Shown: positions 38,573 to 51,926 of the stretch, piece after piece
Layout of the letters: every line of letters begins with the position of its first letter
Position numbering within the stretch: the stretch's first letter is position 1
Source of the DNA: Mansonella perstans
Lineage: Eukaryota > Nematoda > Chromadorea > Rhabditida > Onchocercidae
Assembly (NCBI GenBank): GCA_037074765.1
Contig: JBAMDO010000229.1
Span: forward strand, 1 to 64,000
Length of the DNA: 64,000 bases
Reading direction: 5' to 3'
Made by a program: the position numbers and the translations under genes
The notes under the pieces: model-generated
The model's input: the letters and a program-made list of their open reading frames with translations, nothing else
Databases searched by the model: none
Told to the model about the DNA's origin: nothing

Positions 38573-40186
38573 ATGCCAGAATTACTTGCGGCAAATACTC
38601 GCCGACGTCACATGTCAAAATTTGAAAAAATGATGGCATTAACATGTCAAAAGTGTGGACAAAAGTAGGTTATGTAATTATTTAATAACTCTTAATTTTG
38701 TTTCTCATTTATTTTTTCAAAATAACTATAGGAAACGATAATTACGGCGATAATTAATAATAATGATAGCAGTAATAGTAATAGTGATGGCAATGATGAT
38801 TGTCAGAAATATGAAATGATTAATTGATAGCTAATTAAGATTCAAAAATCGTTGCATGTTGACACGTCATGCCATCGAGCATAAACGAGCTAATAATCCA
38901 TATCGTTGTGCGATTGACGATTGCTTGGATTCATATACTGAGAAACGAAAGTAATCCTTTCATTATTGAGAGCATTTTAATAAATTTAAATTTCAATAAA
39001 TTAACGAATTGAAACATATTATCATCATCATTTTAAGTATTTCAGTCATTATCAATTATTTCACTTCTATATTATACCAAACTAAGCATCTATTGTTGTT
39101 AGTTCGTTAGAATTACAAATGTGTAATTTAATTATTATAGTTTTTCTCAATATCTTAATTAATTAGAATGAGAGATAATTAATGCATTCTGTGATTCCAT
39201 AATGGGGAATAATTAACATACAATGTTAATCGCAATTAAAACGATTTTTTTAAATTACTTTAGTTGCTCTAAAAAAAATCTATAACTAACTTAATAACTT
39301 AACCTATTTTAACATGATATCCAATTACAATGTCTTTTTGAGAGAACTGTGGTAATTAATGAATTCCAGTTAGAATTCCTACAGAATCGTTTCACACTAA
39401 AGATTCATCATCCCAGTCATTTTATTTTTTTTTTTTCAAATTCTTACGTAATATTATACCTCTTTGTACAGATATAATTATTTAATTTAATTATAATATC
39501 TGTTCATTATATATTGTATTCCGCTTACATACGAATGTAAATATGATAGAAATTAATTGCAGACTAATTGCGCATTTGAATTACAAGCATGCCGAATTAT
39601 CAAAGAAAGAACGGAAACTAATGATAATGAAAGGTGATGCATTGCTCAAAAAGCTGCATAATATGTTAGTTGTAACCTGTTTAATTAATTAAAAATTTTT
39701 TTTCATTTAACTTAACTGTATAAAAAAAAATTATTTCTTCCAAATAATTATTTCGAAGTTATTTTTAGAACATTGAACGAAACAACAATACATCGTTCAA
39801 GGATATCATCATCACGGTTATCACCGATTACTTCTGCAACTGCAGCTGTCGTAGGACAAATGATACCATTTCATCTTCCTGCAGTATCACAAGCAGAAAC
39901 AATTTCAATCGCAGTTTCTTCTACAGCTACTACAACAAACAATGATCAATCGACATTGGTACCACTATCACCTACTACCACAGATATTATCACAGCAAAT
40001 CATATTTTAAAGAATATGGTGAAAAATATTGAATATGATGGAAATGATGAAGATTCACAGCAAACAGCTAAATCAGCGATGCGTAATTTTGATCATACTA
40101 ATACTGTATCATTAATACCACTAAGGTCAGAATACTTTACAAATTTCATTTCATTCAAGAAATGCAAATTTTTTTTGTCTTTTTAA
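38573..40186 (+). CDS. C2H2 zinc-finger protein, two fingers across four exons
   Basis: Exons 38573-38664, 38840-38950, 39563-39664 and 39769-40186 join in phase. Introns: donor GTAGGT, acceptor TTAAG; donor GTAATC, acceptor TTGCAG; donor GTTAGT, acceptor TTTTTAG. Finger 1 spans the first intron: CQKC, 12 residues, then HAIEH. Finger 2 (C-x4-C-x12-H-x4-H) spans the second: CAIDDC, then HLNYKH. A basic helix-like stretch (Lys/Glu/Leu) follows, then a Ser/Thr/Ile-rich tail. Two C2H2 fingers suggest nucleic-acid binding in the nucleus; this is family knowledge. The start at 38573 is the first ATG in the finger frame after several upstream codons, and more exons probably precede it (see 37837-38096). 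An alternative donor at 40126 would add a further exon. A decayed paralogue lies at 11027-11403. Confidence 0.65.
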
Positions 40187-43100
40187 ATTTGTAATTTCAT
40201 CAAGTATGGATTAAAAAAAATGGATGTTAAAGTCAATAGCGAATCAGTTGTATTATCAGCTGTGTGATTAAAATCAGCTGCCAGTATTATATATATATAT
40301 ATATATCAATTGAATTTTAATATTTTATTAAAATCCTTTTGAAGATGATAAATAAATGAAGGAAGGTTTATTGCCGTAAAATGGTTTATTTGCAACTAAT
40401 ATTTTCAGCATTAGAATGCTTTCTCGTTGATATGACAAGTGCATCCTTATCAGTTCATAATGGTATGGTAAAAAATGGAGAGGAATAAATGAAATTGAAT
40501 AGAATATCAAGTACAAATTGAATCAGAATTTCTGGAAATCGGTCACTTCAGCATGCGAATTTCCATAATTTGATTATTTACAAAAAAATGGAAGATAAAT
40601 TACGGTACACTTTGTTGCGTTTCTTTTTCGTAAGATTTTGAAATGAAACATCGAGCAAAATTACACTTTTTTTTTTACAAAACTATAGAAAAATTTTCCA
40701 ATTTACAATTCAATTTATCTGTCAATTTTGCAAATTTAAATCATCAGAGAATAAATCATTTTGATTGATTTACTTTAATAGGTCATCGACTCAGAATTAA
40801 TTCATAAATGCATTTCAGTGTATGCTATAAGTTAATTTACTTCAATATCATTTCAGCAAATGAGTTATTATCAAGTGGAAAACATTTTCAAATTATTGAT
40901 TAATTACTTCTCGAAACAGAAATTTTCATTTCATATCAATTTCACTAGCTATAATTTGAGAGTGTCATTATCAAGAGAAACACATTGTCATAAGACTTGA
41001 AGTTTTAAAAATTCATTTTAAAATTCCATTAATTTCCTTAATATTAATAATTTCTATTTAATAAACCAAAAAGCGGTCGAATCATTTTCGGCTTTTTTTT
41101 TTTGCAAGTTTTTTGAATATTTCATTTTCGTTTATTCGTTTCATTTTTAATTTTCGTTTTCAGCAAAAAAAAAAATTCGAAATTTAACATTTTTCTTAAT
41201 CTAAGGCTCTTTGAAAGAAATTAGCCTGAGACTTAGCCATTGATTGTACATGGTAATTGTGAATTTTTTTATTGACGATTATTTTATACATTTCAGTGCA
41301 CAATTGTTGATTTATTTCTGTCATTAATTTTCTATAAAGTGCTCACTGTTTCTTATTGTTATTTATGATACTGTAAATTGTATTAAAAATATATTTTATT
41401 TGAATAATTGCACTTCAACATTTCTAATAAATATTCGTTCAATTGAAAAAATTCACAATTTCACCTTTGAAAAAAAAAATAAATAAATAAAAATTTACCT
41501 TTGAACTTCGCTTAGTTTTTTTTCTAAAAGATAGAAATGCAGCGGAAAAGAAATGGCGCAAAAATTTGAGCATTATCCGATCATTTGCCACGTTTAAAGT
41601 AAAATGCACGGCATGAATTCACTGCTATTCATGAATTCACTGCTATTATCAAACAGTTAAATCATGTATATTCATATTATCCGGTTATTTCGTCCTGTTT
41701 GATATCCGGTAAAAATATATTATTCATATTATCAGGTTATTTCATTTCTGTTTGATATCCGGTAAAAGTATGTTATTCATATTATCCGGTTATTTCATTT
41801 CCGTTTGATATTCAGTAAAAATGCATTATTCATGCCATCGGTTATTTCATTCTTGTTTGAAATCCGGTAAAAATATGTCATTAAAATTCTTGCATGACAA
41901 TGTATTTGAAAAATTTGGCAGCAGCACTTTTTCAGAAAAATAAACAGAACATGAAACAATCCGACCCTCACATTTAATTTAACACAAAATGCTTTAAAGG
42001 AGCGAGCAAAGAAATGATTTCAAAAATGATTTATAGAGGTGAGCTTTTTTATGGCCACAAATTTGTTCATTTTGAACTTTGAACTTGAGATGATATATTG
42101 GACTTTGTTGATAAGACAAATGATAAAGAGCATAATTGTAATAAGTGATGGAGCAAAATGTCGGGAAAATTTTCATATTGTTAAACTTTTTCTTTATGTG
42201 ATTATTGTTGATAAAAAGATGAAAAGTGCCGTTTCTTTTTTTAGAGAGAATTTTATGTTTTGTTCAAATATTTTGCTGGCAAAAAAAAGAGAAAAAGATT
42301 GAATGACAAATTTGAACAAATGAAAAATGTGAAATAACAAATTGAATCATTTCGATGGCATTTCAATGGCTTGCTTCCTTTTTTATTTGAATGAAAAATA
42401 AAAATTGTCATTTGAAATGCTCATAACTAACATTTGCATATAGCTATTTCGGGATATTTCCAAGACTTTTAAATATCAGAAGTTCAAATTTTCGAATTGT
42501 TCTGTATTTAATCTCAAATTTGACAAGCATGACGAGTATGTCATTTAATATTGATTTTAGTGCATCGTATTTTGTTATCAGTTCAACAATGACAAAATTC
42601 ACATTGAAGCCAGCCGCTTTTTATGGATTGAAGATAACACTGAAAAATTTTTTGACATTTCTTTGCTAACTTTGTCATTCGATAACCTTTGGCCTATTTT
42701 ATCAATTGTTATTTTACCATAGATATTCATAAAACAATCAATTATTTAAATCCAAATAATTTTTTAATCGAAAATTTTTTCAATAAAATTGAGACATTTC
42801 AATGCTGTGTGCTTATACAGTATTATAAAGTATTATATTATACAGTACACAGTATCAATATTATCGTGTTAGCAGTGTTGTAGAAATGATCGGCGCTGGT
42901 ACATATATATAAATTTGAAGTGAAATTTTGAAATGATCGATTTTGAACATTGAAAAAAAAGTTTGAACACGATCGGATTTGACTTTTAAATTTTTTTTTT
43001 TTTTGGATCGCTTATTCATCGAACTTTCGTTGAAGATTGAGAGAAAAAAAAGAAATGATTAATTCATGCAGCTTTAGGCAGCAATTTTAATTTTATTTTT

Positions 43101-44523
43101 ATTGAAGAGGAAAAGAAGTTTCATGCTAAGATCTGTTATACTTTCTGTTTTCAATTTCAAAAATTTTACTTTCATTTATTAATTGCTCAAAATTACTTTG
43201 ATTAATTACAATAGTCCAATATCCCTCTTTTTTTCTCTATTTTCTTCTGGCTTTGTGTTATATTTCTTGGTTATTGCATTTTCAATCAAATGAAGACCAA
43301 TTTTGAGTTGGAAAAAAAATTTGTTTCTTTGCAAAATTCAAAATTTATTTTCATCAATCATTTACAAACACAGACTGCAAAATGCGCCATTCAAATTTTT
43401 TTTTTTTTTAAGTTAAATTTTCAATTTCATTTATTTGGAACAATAAATAAAGCAAACAGATAAATTTTATTTTTGCTATTTCAACTTTTATGCAATGCTT
43501 TGGAATTTTCAGTGTTCAATGTTCAGGGTGCTTTCACAACTTTTTTTTTAGAAATGTTGCTAGGAATTTCTCCACCAATATTTTTCAAATTGTTCAAATA
43601 GCAAACTAGATGCTGCAGACGAAGATTTCTGCTTCAGCATTGCAAAAATTTGAAAATAGAAAACTTGAATTAATTAATTGCAATTTATTTCCCAATTTTT
43701 GTTTTATCTATTTTCGATTTATCGTCGCAATACAATAACATCTACAAATCTTTGATTGTATAGTGATAATATACAGTGATTGTACGAAGTATATAGTGAT
43801 TGTATGGTGACTGCATAGTGATTATATAGTTATTGTATAGTGATATATTGATTGTACATTGTATGGTGATTTCAAACCTTTGTCAGCTTTTTTAATTTTG
43901 ATTTTAATTTTAGACTAACCAAAACTAACTTTTTCGAAACTTTGACCTTTAGGTAACTTCTTTCAGATTTTACTCGTGAGCTAATTTTTTTTTAAAAATT
44001 TCAAATCCTCGCTAATTTGTTTTACATTCCAGTTTGAGACAGTTATTTTTAATGACTAGCAGTAACTAAATAAATAATTTGAAAGATTTATTACTTATCA
44101 AAATAAACTGATCATTTTGCATCCCTGATTTAAATTATTGCGATTATCTTAGAATGAAATTGTTTGATCAGTTCCACAGAAAAATTTAATTTGTACAAAA
44201 GGAATATTTTCATTTCATCTTTTCGTTTCACTTTATATTTGCTCAGCTCATTTCATAATCAAGTCGTAATTTAATTAATAAGCTATAAGATGCACATACA
44301 TACACACGTAAACACACACATACACATACACATATTACACATATGTTCACACACATACACACATACATACAATTTGTTCATGGATTTATGGAAGTTAATT
44401 GTTTCACCTTTATTCTTTTTCCATTTCCCATCCATTTGTTTAATTAATATTTGTTTGTTGAATAGTTTTCACTTATAAGACAGCAAGAGTTGACAAGGAA
44501 AAAGAAATGAAGTACAGAGAAAA
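40187..44523. other. intergenic, no gene seen
   Basis: AT-rich sequence between the zinc-finger gene and the DRAM-like gene. It contains a short TA run near 40291-40305, the 53-bp repeat at 41671-41881, degenerate 'tatagtgattgta' repeats at about 43760-43870, and a CA-rich patch at 44290-44370. Open frames here lack splice partners and recognisable composition. Confidence 0.6.
41671..41881. repeat. tandem repeat, ~53-bp unit, four copies
   Basis: Units start 'ttcatattatccggttattt' or a variant at 41671, 41723, 41776 and 41829. Each carries 'tgtttgatatccggtaaaa'. An 18-bp direct repeat ('catgaattcactgctatt') lies just upstream at about 41612 and 41630. No coding frame. Confidence 0.85.
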
Positions 44524-47500
44524 ATGGTATTGAAAAAAGTTTGGATTATTCCACTATTTACAACTATCTTCAGCCTTTCTGCTTTTATCATATCGTAAGT
44601 TCTTGAATGTTTTTTATCTATTTACAAATTAACAAATTTCAATTTCATTCAGCGAAATTTGAATTTCACACTACATTATTCTTATTATGTTATTTTAATA
44701 CAAATATCTTTTGATACTTCATTACTATGCATAAATAATAAACACTGTATGCTTAACTGCTTTATTCCGGTATTATTTCGTCCATTCTGCGACACTTCTG
44801 AAATTTTAGGATTCCAACTTTCTTTATTCTCCAAAATCCAGAAATATTGAAGGATTCTTGGACAGTTCCTTTCTGAGTCTGAAATGACTTTGGTAGTATT
44901 TGTTTTTGTTCATAGTGAAAGTATCATTTGGATGTCAGTGAATTAAGTTGAAAAAATAAAGATTAAAAATTAGCAAATGCTCCATATTCATATCATGATA
45001 AGTTACATATGTCAAATAATATCGACTTATCATCGCTTAGTATTATTCCAGATATTGTATAGCCTTATCACAGGGCCATATCACAGCACTTTGGTCGTAT
45101 ATCAGGTATGTTAGAAATCATTGCCTCATTTAATTAATGCAGACGTATTTAAGCATCAAATTTGTTGTCTTTAAATGAAACTAATGTGTCTTTCTTACTT
45201 ATTGATTGAACAAATTTTATTGCAGTAAAAAAACATTTTAGGAACTTTTAATTTATCTTTTTTTAAATCTGAAAAACTAGAAAAAAAATGGAAAAATTCA
45301 CTTTATAATTTAATAACTATGTTTGCAAAACATTTTAATGCAATATTTTGTAGTGTGGATTTCCCATAGTTGTAGGAAAAAATTGAAACTGAGAAAGTCG
45401 TTTCTTTTTTTCTTTTTTTTTTGCTTTTAACGTCCTCATTATTTAGCAATCCGAACAGGTTTTGAAGTTACTAGGAATGGAATTACCATTTATTAATAAA
45501 TTACAATGCGATAAAATCGATAAAATTGTTAGATAAACAATTTTGTGCTCTATTCTAGCATTGTAAAATGATAGGTATTATAAAGGTATTGCAAAGTGAC
45601 GGGTATTATATTGGGTTGTATAAGGTATTATAAAGGTGTTGTAAAGTGACAAGGTATTGTAAAGGTATTGTGGAGGACAAGATCTTATAGAGGTGCTGTA
45701 AGGTAACAAGTTAGGTTTTCAAAAGATATATTTATTTAGCGATTAAATTTCTGTTCAATCCATTTCAATCGTTTTATTAAATCAAAATCCCGAAAACTTC
45801 ACAATGGAATATTGTAAGAGAGAATTTAAAATGAAATATTTAAAATAACATTCATTTCCAGTTAGTATGGTCAGTTACCATTGACCATTCTCATTTCAAA
45901 CAAATAAAATTAGCCAATTTTAGTGATAGTGGGGCATTACCACCAGAAAGTTGCATTTTCGGCCAACTTCTCAATCTATCTGCTCTTTTCTGTAAGCTTT
46001 TTTCCTTTTGTTGTTTTAATTTCAGGAGAAATTTGATTGGTCATTTGGTTAACATAACGATTGGACAGTTATCATTTTTAAGAATTGAGAAAAGTTACAT
46101 TTTAAACTGGAATATATTTGAAATTGAAACTTTAATTATTGCTTAGATTGTTTTTCTTTTTCAAATTCCGTCGTAATGTGTGAATTTCTCAAACATATGC
46201 AATTCATAGGATATTCCTAAATTAGTATAAGTCAAAAGTTAATTTCAAAATTTCAGTAGTTGGGTTAAAACTTAAAGATTTTTCAGTTGCAATAACTGCC
46301 TATTCAAGACATCGACAACTCATTGAATTTTATTGGCATCATTTAAAACAGGTCTTAATTTCGATATTTGTAAATTTAAATACAATGCAAATTTCAATTG
46401 TCCAAAGTGTTTAGCTTGCTATTGTTTTTTTTTTTTTTTTTGATTAATTTAATTTTTTTTTTCAAATAATTTCGATAATAACTTAATTGTTTATGTTTTC
46501 TTCTCTCATTTTTTGCTCGTACAATCTTTAAACTTAATTTACTGATAATCCTGACAAAACACAATTTATTTAAATTTTTAAATTAAAAAATTATTTTTAA
46601 AATTGCAAAATATAAACTTTTCAAGTAACCATATGAGGACTAAGTTGATGGTCTCAATAATTATCCTATTTTCAGACTTACTTTTATGTCATCAGACTCG
46701 AAACTTAAATAATCGAAAATGCATTGAATAAGCCAAATAAGTCAAAATTTTAATTTATCGATTAAATACAAATTGTGAAAGTTTCTCTTTTTTTTTTCTG
46801 CAGAAAAATGGAAAATGGCGGAGTTACAGCACGATACATTTATGGTTTGGATATTTCTCAGCATTTGGTGTCAGTTTGATCGGCAATTTCCAAGTAATAC
46901 TAACTAGTAATACTAACTGCAAGTAATACTAACTAGTAATACTGACTGCAAGTAGTACTAACCAAGTAATATGTAGTCCGAGTGATAGTAACTAGTAATA
47001 CCAACCGCAAGTAACACTAACCAAGTAATAAGTAATCCAAGTAATACTAACTGTTTGTTTCCAAAAGACATTTATGGATAATTATCCTTGCGGTTGTCCT
47101 TCATATGACTTTCATTCTATACATGCATTTGATTACCATAATTCAGTTAAAATTTAAATGAGAATTTTAAATTGCGCTGCTTTCTACTGCTGTACAAACT
47201 CTTGTAATTTCAAACCTTTCTAGTCGATGATCGAAAAAGTTTTGATTTGCTATTTTTTTTCCACTGTCACCGAGCTGATCGTAAAATTGAAGTTGTAGGA
47301 AGTGAATGTTATTATAGTCCATTACATTGGAGCAGTGTTGGTTTTTGCATGTGGCTTCGTGTACACTTGGGCCCAAACACTGTTTAGTTACTGGATGCAG
47401 CCTAGGTTTGCAAAATCTGCAGTACTGCACTGTCGACTGTTTTTAAGCTGCGTGTCAACAATTTTCTTCACTGCTAGTAAGAATTTTTGCTCATGTATCC

Positions 47501-48601
47501 AGCAAAAAGTTAATTAGCAGTAAAACAAAGGTCTAACTTTTTTCTAAATCATTTAAACTTTTCTTGAAGCAATAAAAGAGAGGTGATATGTATTTCGGAA
47601 ATATTTTCTGTTTTTGTCTTTCGAAATCGTTTTGCACGTCATTATTTTTTCATGCCTTTTAATAAAACACTAATTAAGCTGAAATATGAATATTTCAATT
47701 TGTGCATTCAGTTGCTTTCCGGATTTTATAATTCTCTAGCAAATACTATTCCGTTAAATTATTGCAGTAAATTTCTCCCGATAGCTTCAATTCCTGCTCT
47801 TTATTGCATATCGATTGTTAGTGTTGAAATATTATTTCAATTAATTTGTAGTTGAATGAAATTGTAATTTTAAGTGGGAATTTCTGGAATAATACTTGCT
47901 CAACAGCGAAAAAATTGGCTTAGCTATAAGCAGTCTGATGAACTGACAGCCGAGAATCCGGTAAGTTTACAAATAAATCTTAACTCTAATTAGTTTATTA
48001 ATTAATCAATTTTACACTTTTACATTTCTCTTCAAATTATGATAATCAATAAAACTAAATTCTCTTGAATGTGGCCACATATGGTATTTCTCAGGAACAA
48101 AAAAGATTGCTATTACTAATTGCTCAGTCATTGTGATCCATTAATTAAGTAATTGATATTCTGTTGATAAAGAAAGAACGAAGGGAAAAACTGTATAATG
48201 CATTTGAAGTACAGTATCATGTGGAACAAATGGTTGCTACATGTTCGGAGTGGTTGCTAGCAATTTGTTTCGAATTTTACATTCTTACTTTTGTGATCGA
48301 ATTTCGTCATGCAAGTTGTCATGCACCAAAGCTAATACTGAATTTGGATATGCTGTATCAAAATCATCAATGTAACCCTAATACTAATACTATTGCCGCT
48401 ACTGCTGTTGCTACTACCATTGATAAATGCATTTTGACCCGTAGCAATGTGAATGGATATACTAAGTGTAATTCAATTAGCATCACTCTACCAATTGATT
48501 TCATTAATGATTCATCACACTGTAATAGTGATAATGCAAAAATTGACAATACAGAATTACCAGTAAATTTTTACTTCTCAAGTATTACATCCAGATTTTA
48601 A
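44524..48601 (+). CDS. DRAM-family six-pass membrane protein (autophagy modulator type)
   Basis: Eight exons in consistent phase: 44524-44594, 45052-45105, 45924-45991, 46287-46351, 46804-46893, 47299-47476, 47875-47960 and 48173-48601; 346 aa. The family signature is clear: an N-terminal membrane span, then 'YCIALSQGHITALWSYISD', the 'SGALPPESCIFG' loop, and later 'HYIGAVLVFACGFVYTWAQT' with 'SYWMQP'. Six spans can be placed at about residues 7-24, 55-75, 100-116, 121-145, 160-195 and 240-262. Animal relatives (DRAM1/DRAM2, also called the Frag1/DRAM/Sfk1 family) sit in lysosomal or other endomembranes and modulate autophagy; that role is carried over from the family. The C-terminal tail is about 80 residues and Asn/Thr-rich. 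The last acceptor (GATAAAG at 48172) is weak. An AATAAA lies at 48901. Introns 2 and 5 contain short tandem repeats. Confidence 0.85.
45565..45705. repeat. short degenerate repeat in DRAM intron 2
   Basis: Variants of 'ggtattataaaggtattg' recur about seven times in a loose array. Intronic and non-coding. Confidence 0.7.
46891..47055. repeat. degenerate 'aagtaatactaact' repeat in DRAM intron 5
   Basis: The motif 'caagtaatactaact' and the shorter 'agtaatactaact' recur about ten times, starting directly at the splice donor of the exon ending at 46893. The donor itself (CAA|GTAATA) matches the repeat unit, so the array probably grew from the splice-site region. Confidence 0.75.
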
Positions 48602-49664
48602 ATCATCCTATTAGGTCAAATTCTTAACTTAATTAAAATGTCTGTTAACTTAATTGAATGTTACAACTGACGAAATGTTTTTCAAAATGCTGCAATGAAA
48701 CGATTCCAGTTATTACGAAAATTTTCAAATGGATCATTTAGCATTCGTTAGAAAGATTTATTGCATTGATGAACTTTTTCAAAGTGTTTTGATCAAATTG
48801 CCCTCATTTTTTACAAAAATTTGTGATGAAAGACTAACATTTGTCATTTCAGTCATCAAGAAAACATCAAAAACATTAGTGCTGCTTTCTTGTATTGGTT
48901 AATAAATCGTTGTATTTGAGTGTAACAAAAAAAGAAAAAACTAAATGTTGGTTGCTATTTAAATATACGTTGATAGTGCCAACAGTGCAATTTTTGTTAA
49001 TTGCTACATGTAAACCAAGATCAAGATATCTTAGGATTCTGAATTTGAATAAATTCTTTAATTGACTCTGATTTGTTGACTGGTTTGTTTGGCTGTGATT
49101 TGCTGATTAATTCACTGTTTAATTGATTTAATATTTTATTATGTTAATATCAGCTTTTATCAATTTAAATTGAATGAATAGACTAGCAAAAAGCGAATAA
49201 GTAAGCCTACTGGATATATTAATGTATTAGCCAAGTGCAATGCGTTTTATTGTAATGTGCTATGATTAATTTATTAATTATCAGTGTTCAGCAATGATAA
49301 TATTTATCATAGTGATAATATAACCGTAATTATTTTGCTATACTTTCTTTCTAACTTTGGTACCTTTGCTTCCCTATTTCCTCAGCCAGCAAATACGGTT
49401 GATCAAATGAGCACACAATCTGAAACATAACTGTTTATTTATAATTAATTTCTCACTTATAATTAGCAACATTTTGCATTCTACACGAAACAAAAAATTC
49501 GTTCTGAAATTATCTGTGCAATATAAGCATAAAACGTAATTCAAAAATATAAATACACGAATTAACACAAACATGAATTTACAGTAATACGAATTATTAT
49601 TTACAGTAATTGCAAGTAAATTATTTTACAAATGAATGAAAAGCTAGAAGAAATGTTGATTTCA

Positions 49665-50178
49665 TCACTTAGTATTTACTGAAACTTTATATCAATTTTT
49701 TTTTTAAAGCTTATGATACATAAGTAAAAAACGTACGATAACACATAAATAGTGCTTTTGCAACTGTTTTAATTAAAAGTAACTCCAAAACATAAAAAAT
49801 AAAATACAGATAAAATCAGATAATCCTTATGATTTTGTCTAACATTTTGCTATAATATGAATAATTTTAAATTCTATCTGATAGCTTATAAAATAAAGAA
49901 AAACATCGGAAAATGTTTAATAATATTTTTACTAATGATAGCAAAATAACATTTAACCAAGCAAAATACTGTATTCACAGTATATCAGTATATAATTTAC
50001 CTGTAGTAGGATAGGAACCTAAAGGAAAAATAGAATTCATAAAAGCTAGAAATGAATCGATAGGTTTTGTTTCTTTCGTTTTTTTCTTCCAAAATTTTCT
50101 TGAATTTGAAAAGTGATCTATCGGAAAGATTCGAGAAGATCCGAAGAAAAATGAAAGAATCCAACCGAATAGGGACAT
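49665..50178 (-). CDS. weak candidate for a tiny two-exon gene
   Basis: On the minus strand an ATG at 50178 opens a 59-codon frame that ends at a good donor (ACAG|GTAAAT, exon end 50001). The N-terminus is hydrophobic (MSLFGWILSFFFG), followed by a basic Lys-rich part. An acceptor TTTCAG at 49679 would add four codons and a TGA in the right phase, giving about 64 aa. No family is recognised. It may well be chance in AT-rich DNA. Confidence 0.2.
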
Positions 50179-51926
50179 TCCGAGTAATTAGATAAAATTG
50201 AGATGGGAAACATTTTCAGGAACAGCACTGAATTTGAAGAGAAAACGCAAATATATGTTTGAAAGTAAAAAAGACAGATCCATTTAATCCCATTTGTTAA
50301 GTCAAGAGCGGTGACAACAGTTCGTCATTCACGTTTGTGGTAAATTACCGAACATCCATCAAACATAACTATTTACAACTTCAGTTTGTTTTGCTTTTTT
50401 TTTGAAAACTCATTTTAACAATTGAAATGTATGTTATCAATTATTCAATCTTCATTTTGCCAAACAAAATGTATGTATTAATTGTTCTTAAGACTTATAA
50501 TAATTGATTAAAAAAATCGAATTAAAAAATTTCAAAAAGAAAAAAAGTAAAATTGAAATATGAAATTTGAGTGTAATAATTTGCCATACAGTAGGCGTTC
50601 TTCCATTCATTCAACGAAATATAGCAATATCTAAAATAAATAGAAAGCATACTGTTTGGTACTGAAAGGAACACTTTCTAAATTTCTCGAAATTTCTTGG
50701 AAGATTATTTCAATGCTGCTCCTTCTTTACTATCATGAAAACTATCCGGAATGTCGGAAAAAAAAATCAGCTAACTGCTGAAAAAATATAGGAGTAAGCC
50801 AAGAGGTGTAACGGAATAGATTAAAAAGGTTAGAGGTTAAAAGAATAGTTAATCTATTCCGTTAAAAGAAAAAGTCAACAGACTAGAAATGGTATCTCGA
50901 ATGCAAACATACTTGCATGCTTGTATATGCGACGGGACCATTTTTTGCATGGTTTGTTGCATCCATCCAAGTGCTAATGCAACACGGGGAGCTTTCTTGT
51001 CGTGACAATTGCAATCCCATAATTAATAAATGAATGTTAGTGACACGAAGGGAGTACTTGGTATTATGTGGTTGTCATAATGCATACTGGATGTAGAATG
51101 GGCATGTATGTGTGCGGTGTTTTGCTAGCTGTACATTTTATGAATTATTCTTGCACAATGTTGCGCTACTCTACTCAAAGTTTGTTGCAAATCAAGTTTG
51201 TTCAGTAGTAATAGTAACAGTTGATATGCGTGCATAGATGATGAATAATACAATGTAAGTGCATGTAGCTGTAACGTGAAGCTATGATAAATGCATAACG
51301 GCAAATGCATTTAACTGCAATGTGAAGTACAGCAGCTTAAAGCTGCGATTAGTATCCGTCATAATTGCAATGTAAGTACAATCATGATGATGCTTTGTAG
51401 TAAAACCAATAGGCTTAGTGCAGAGTTCAGGAGTTAGTGTACACAGTAGAGCTGTATGGAGGTGTATGTAGATTCACGCATGCTTCGAATAACAAGATGA
51501 CAGCAACAAAACGGCTTGTCCATTTCACCCTACTTTCATCTGTTTTATTTGCTATATTATGAAAGTGCTGGATAAAAGCAAAGATTCCCATCCATTTAGT
51601 AGTTATTTGAAAGATTTGTCATAATCTCAAATATTTTAAAAGGGCCGTCAGAGAATAATCAACCGAATAATGCGTCGTTGAAGGACAAATGTTTTCTAAG
51701 AGATGAATTCGAGATCATTACCGAGAATAGGATTTACTTATATCATAGGTCTTTATATGAGCACTCTCATAAACTAGTCAATGTATTCTTATATTTCTGC
51801 TTAAGATCTCATCTACTATGATCTATGATGTATTTCATAATTTTTACGCACTTTCAAGCAAGAAAGCAAGCAGTATTGGTAGACGTACATACTGCAGGTT
51901 TTTGCTGATAAGTAGAATCGATTAAT

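Larger units (their letters stand above)
32724..39090. repeat. right copy of the segmental duplication (patchwork)
   Basis: The blocks, in right-copy order, correspond to left 1-2885 (with ~1075-1775 deleted at ~33751), then 6609-7327, then 4408-4575, then 7976-9680, then ~10138-11533. The third block is out of order relative to the left copy. A motif 'gaaatttcatttcgaacaaa' or a close variant occurs three times (about 35612, 35645 and 35792), around the junctions of the displaced block, but once in the left copy (~4407). Homology to the left ends at ~39090, where the left copy meets retroelement sequence. Confidence 0.9.

Noticed and set aside
47583..47855. 90-codon open frame inside intron 6 of the DRAM-like gene
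   Set aside because: It lies between two exons that join in phase without it and has no family resemblance; likely chance.
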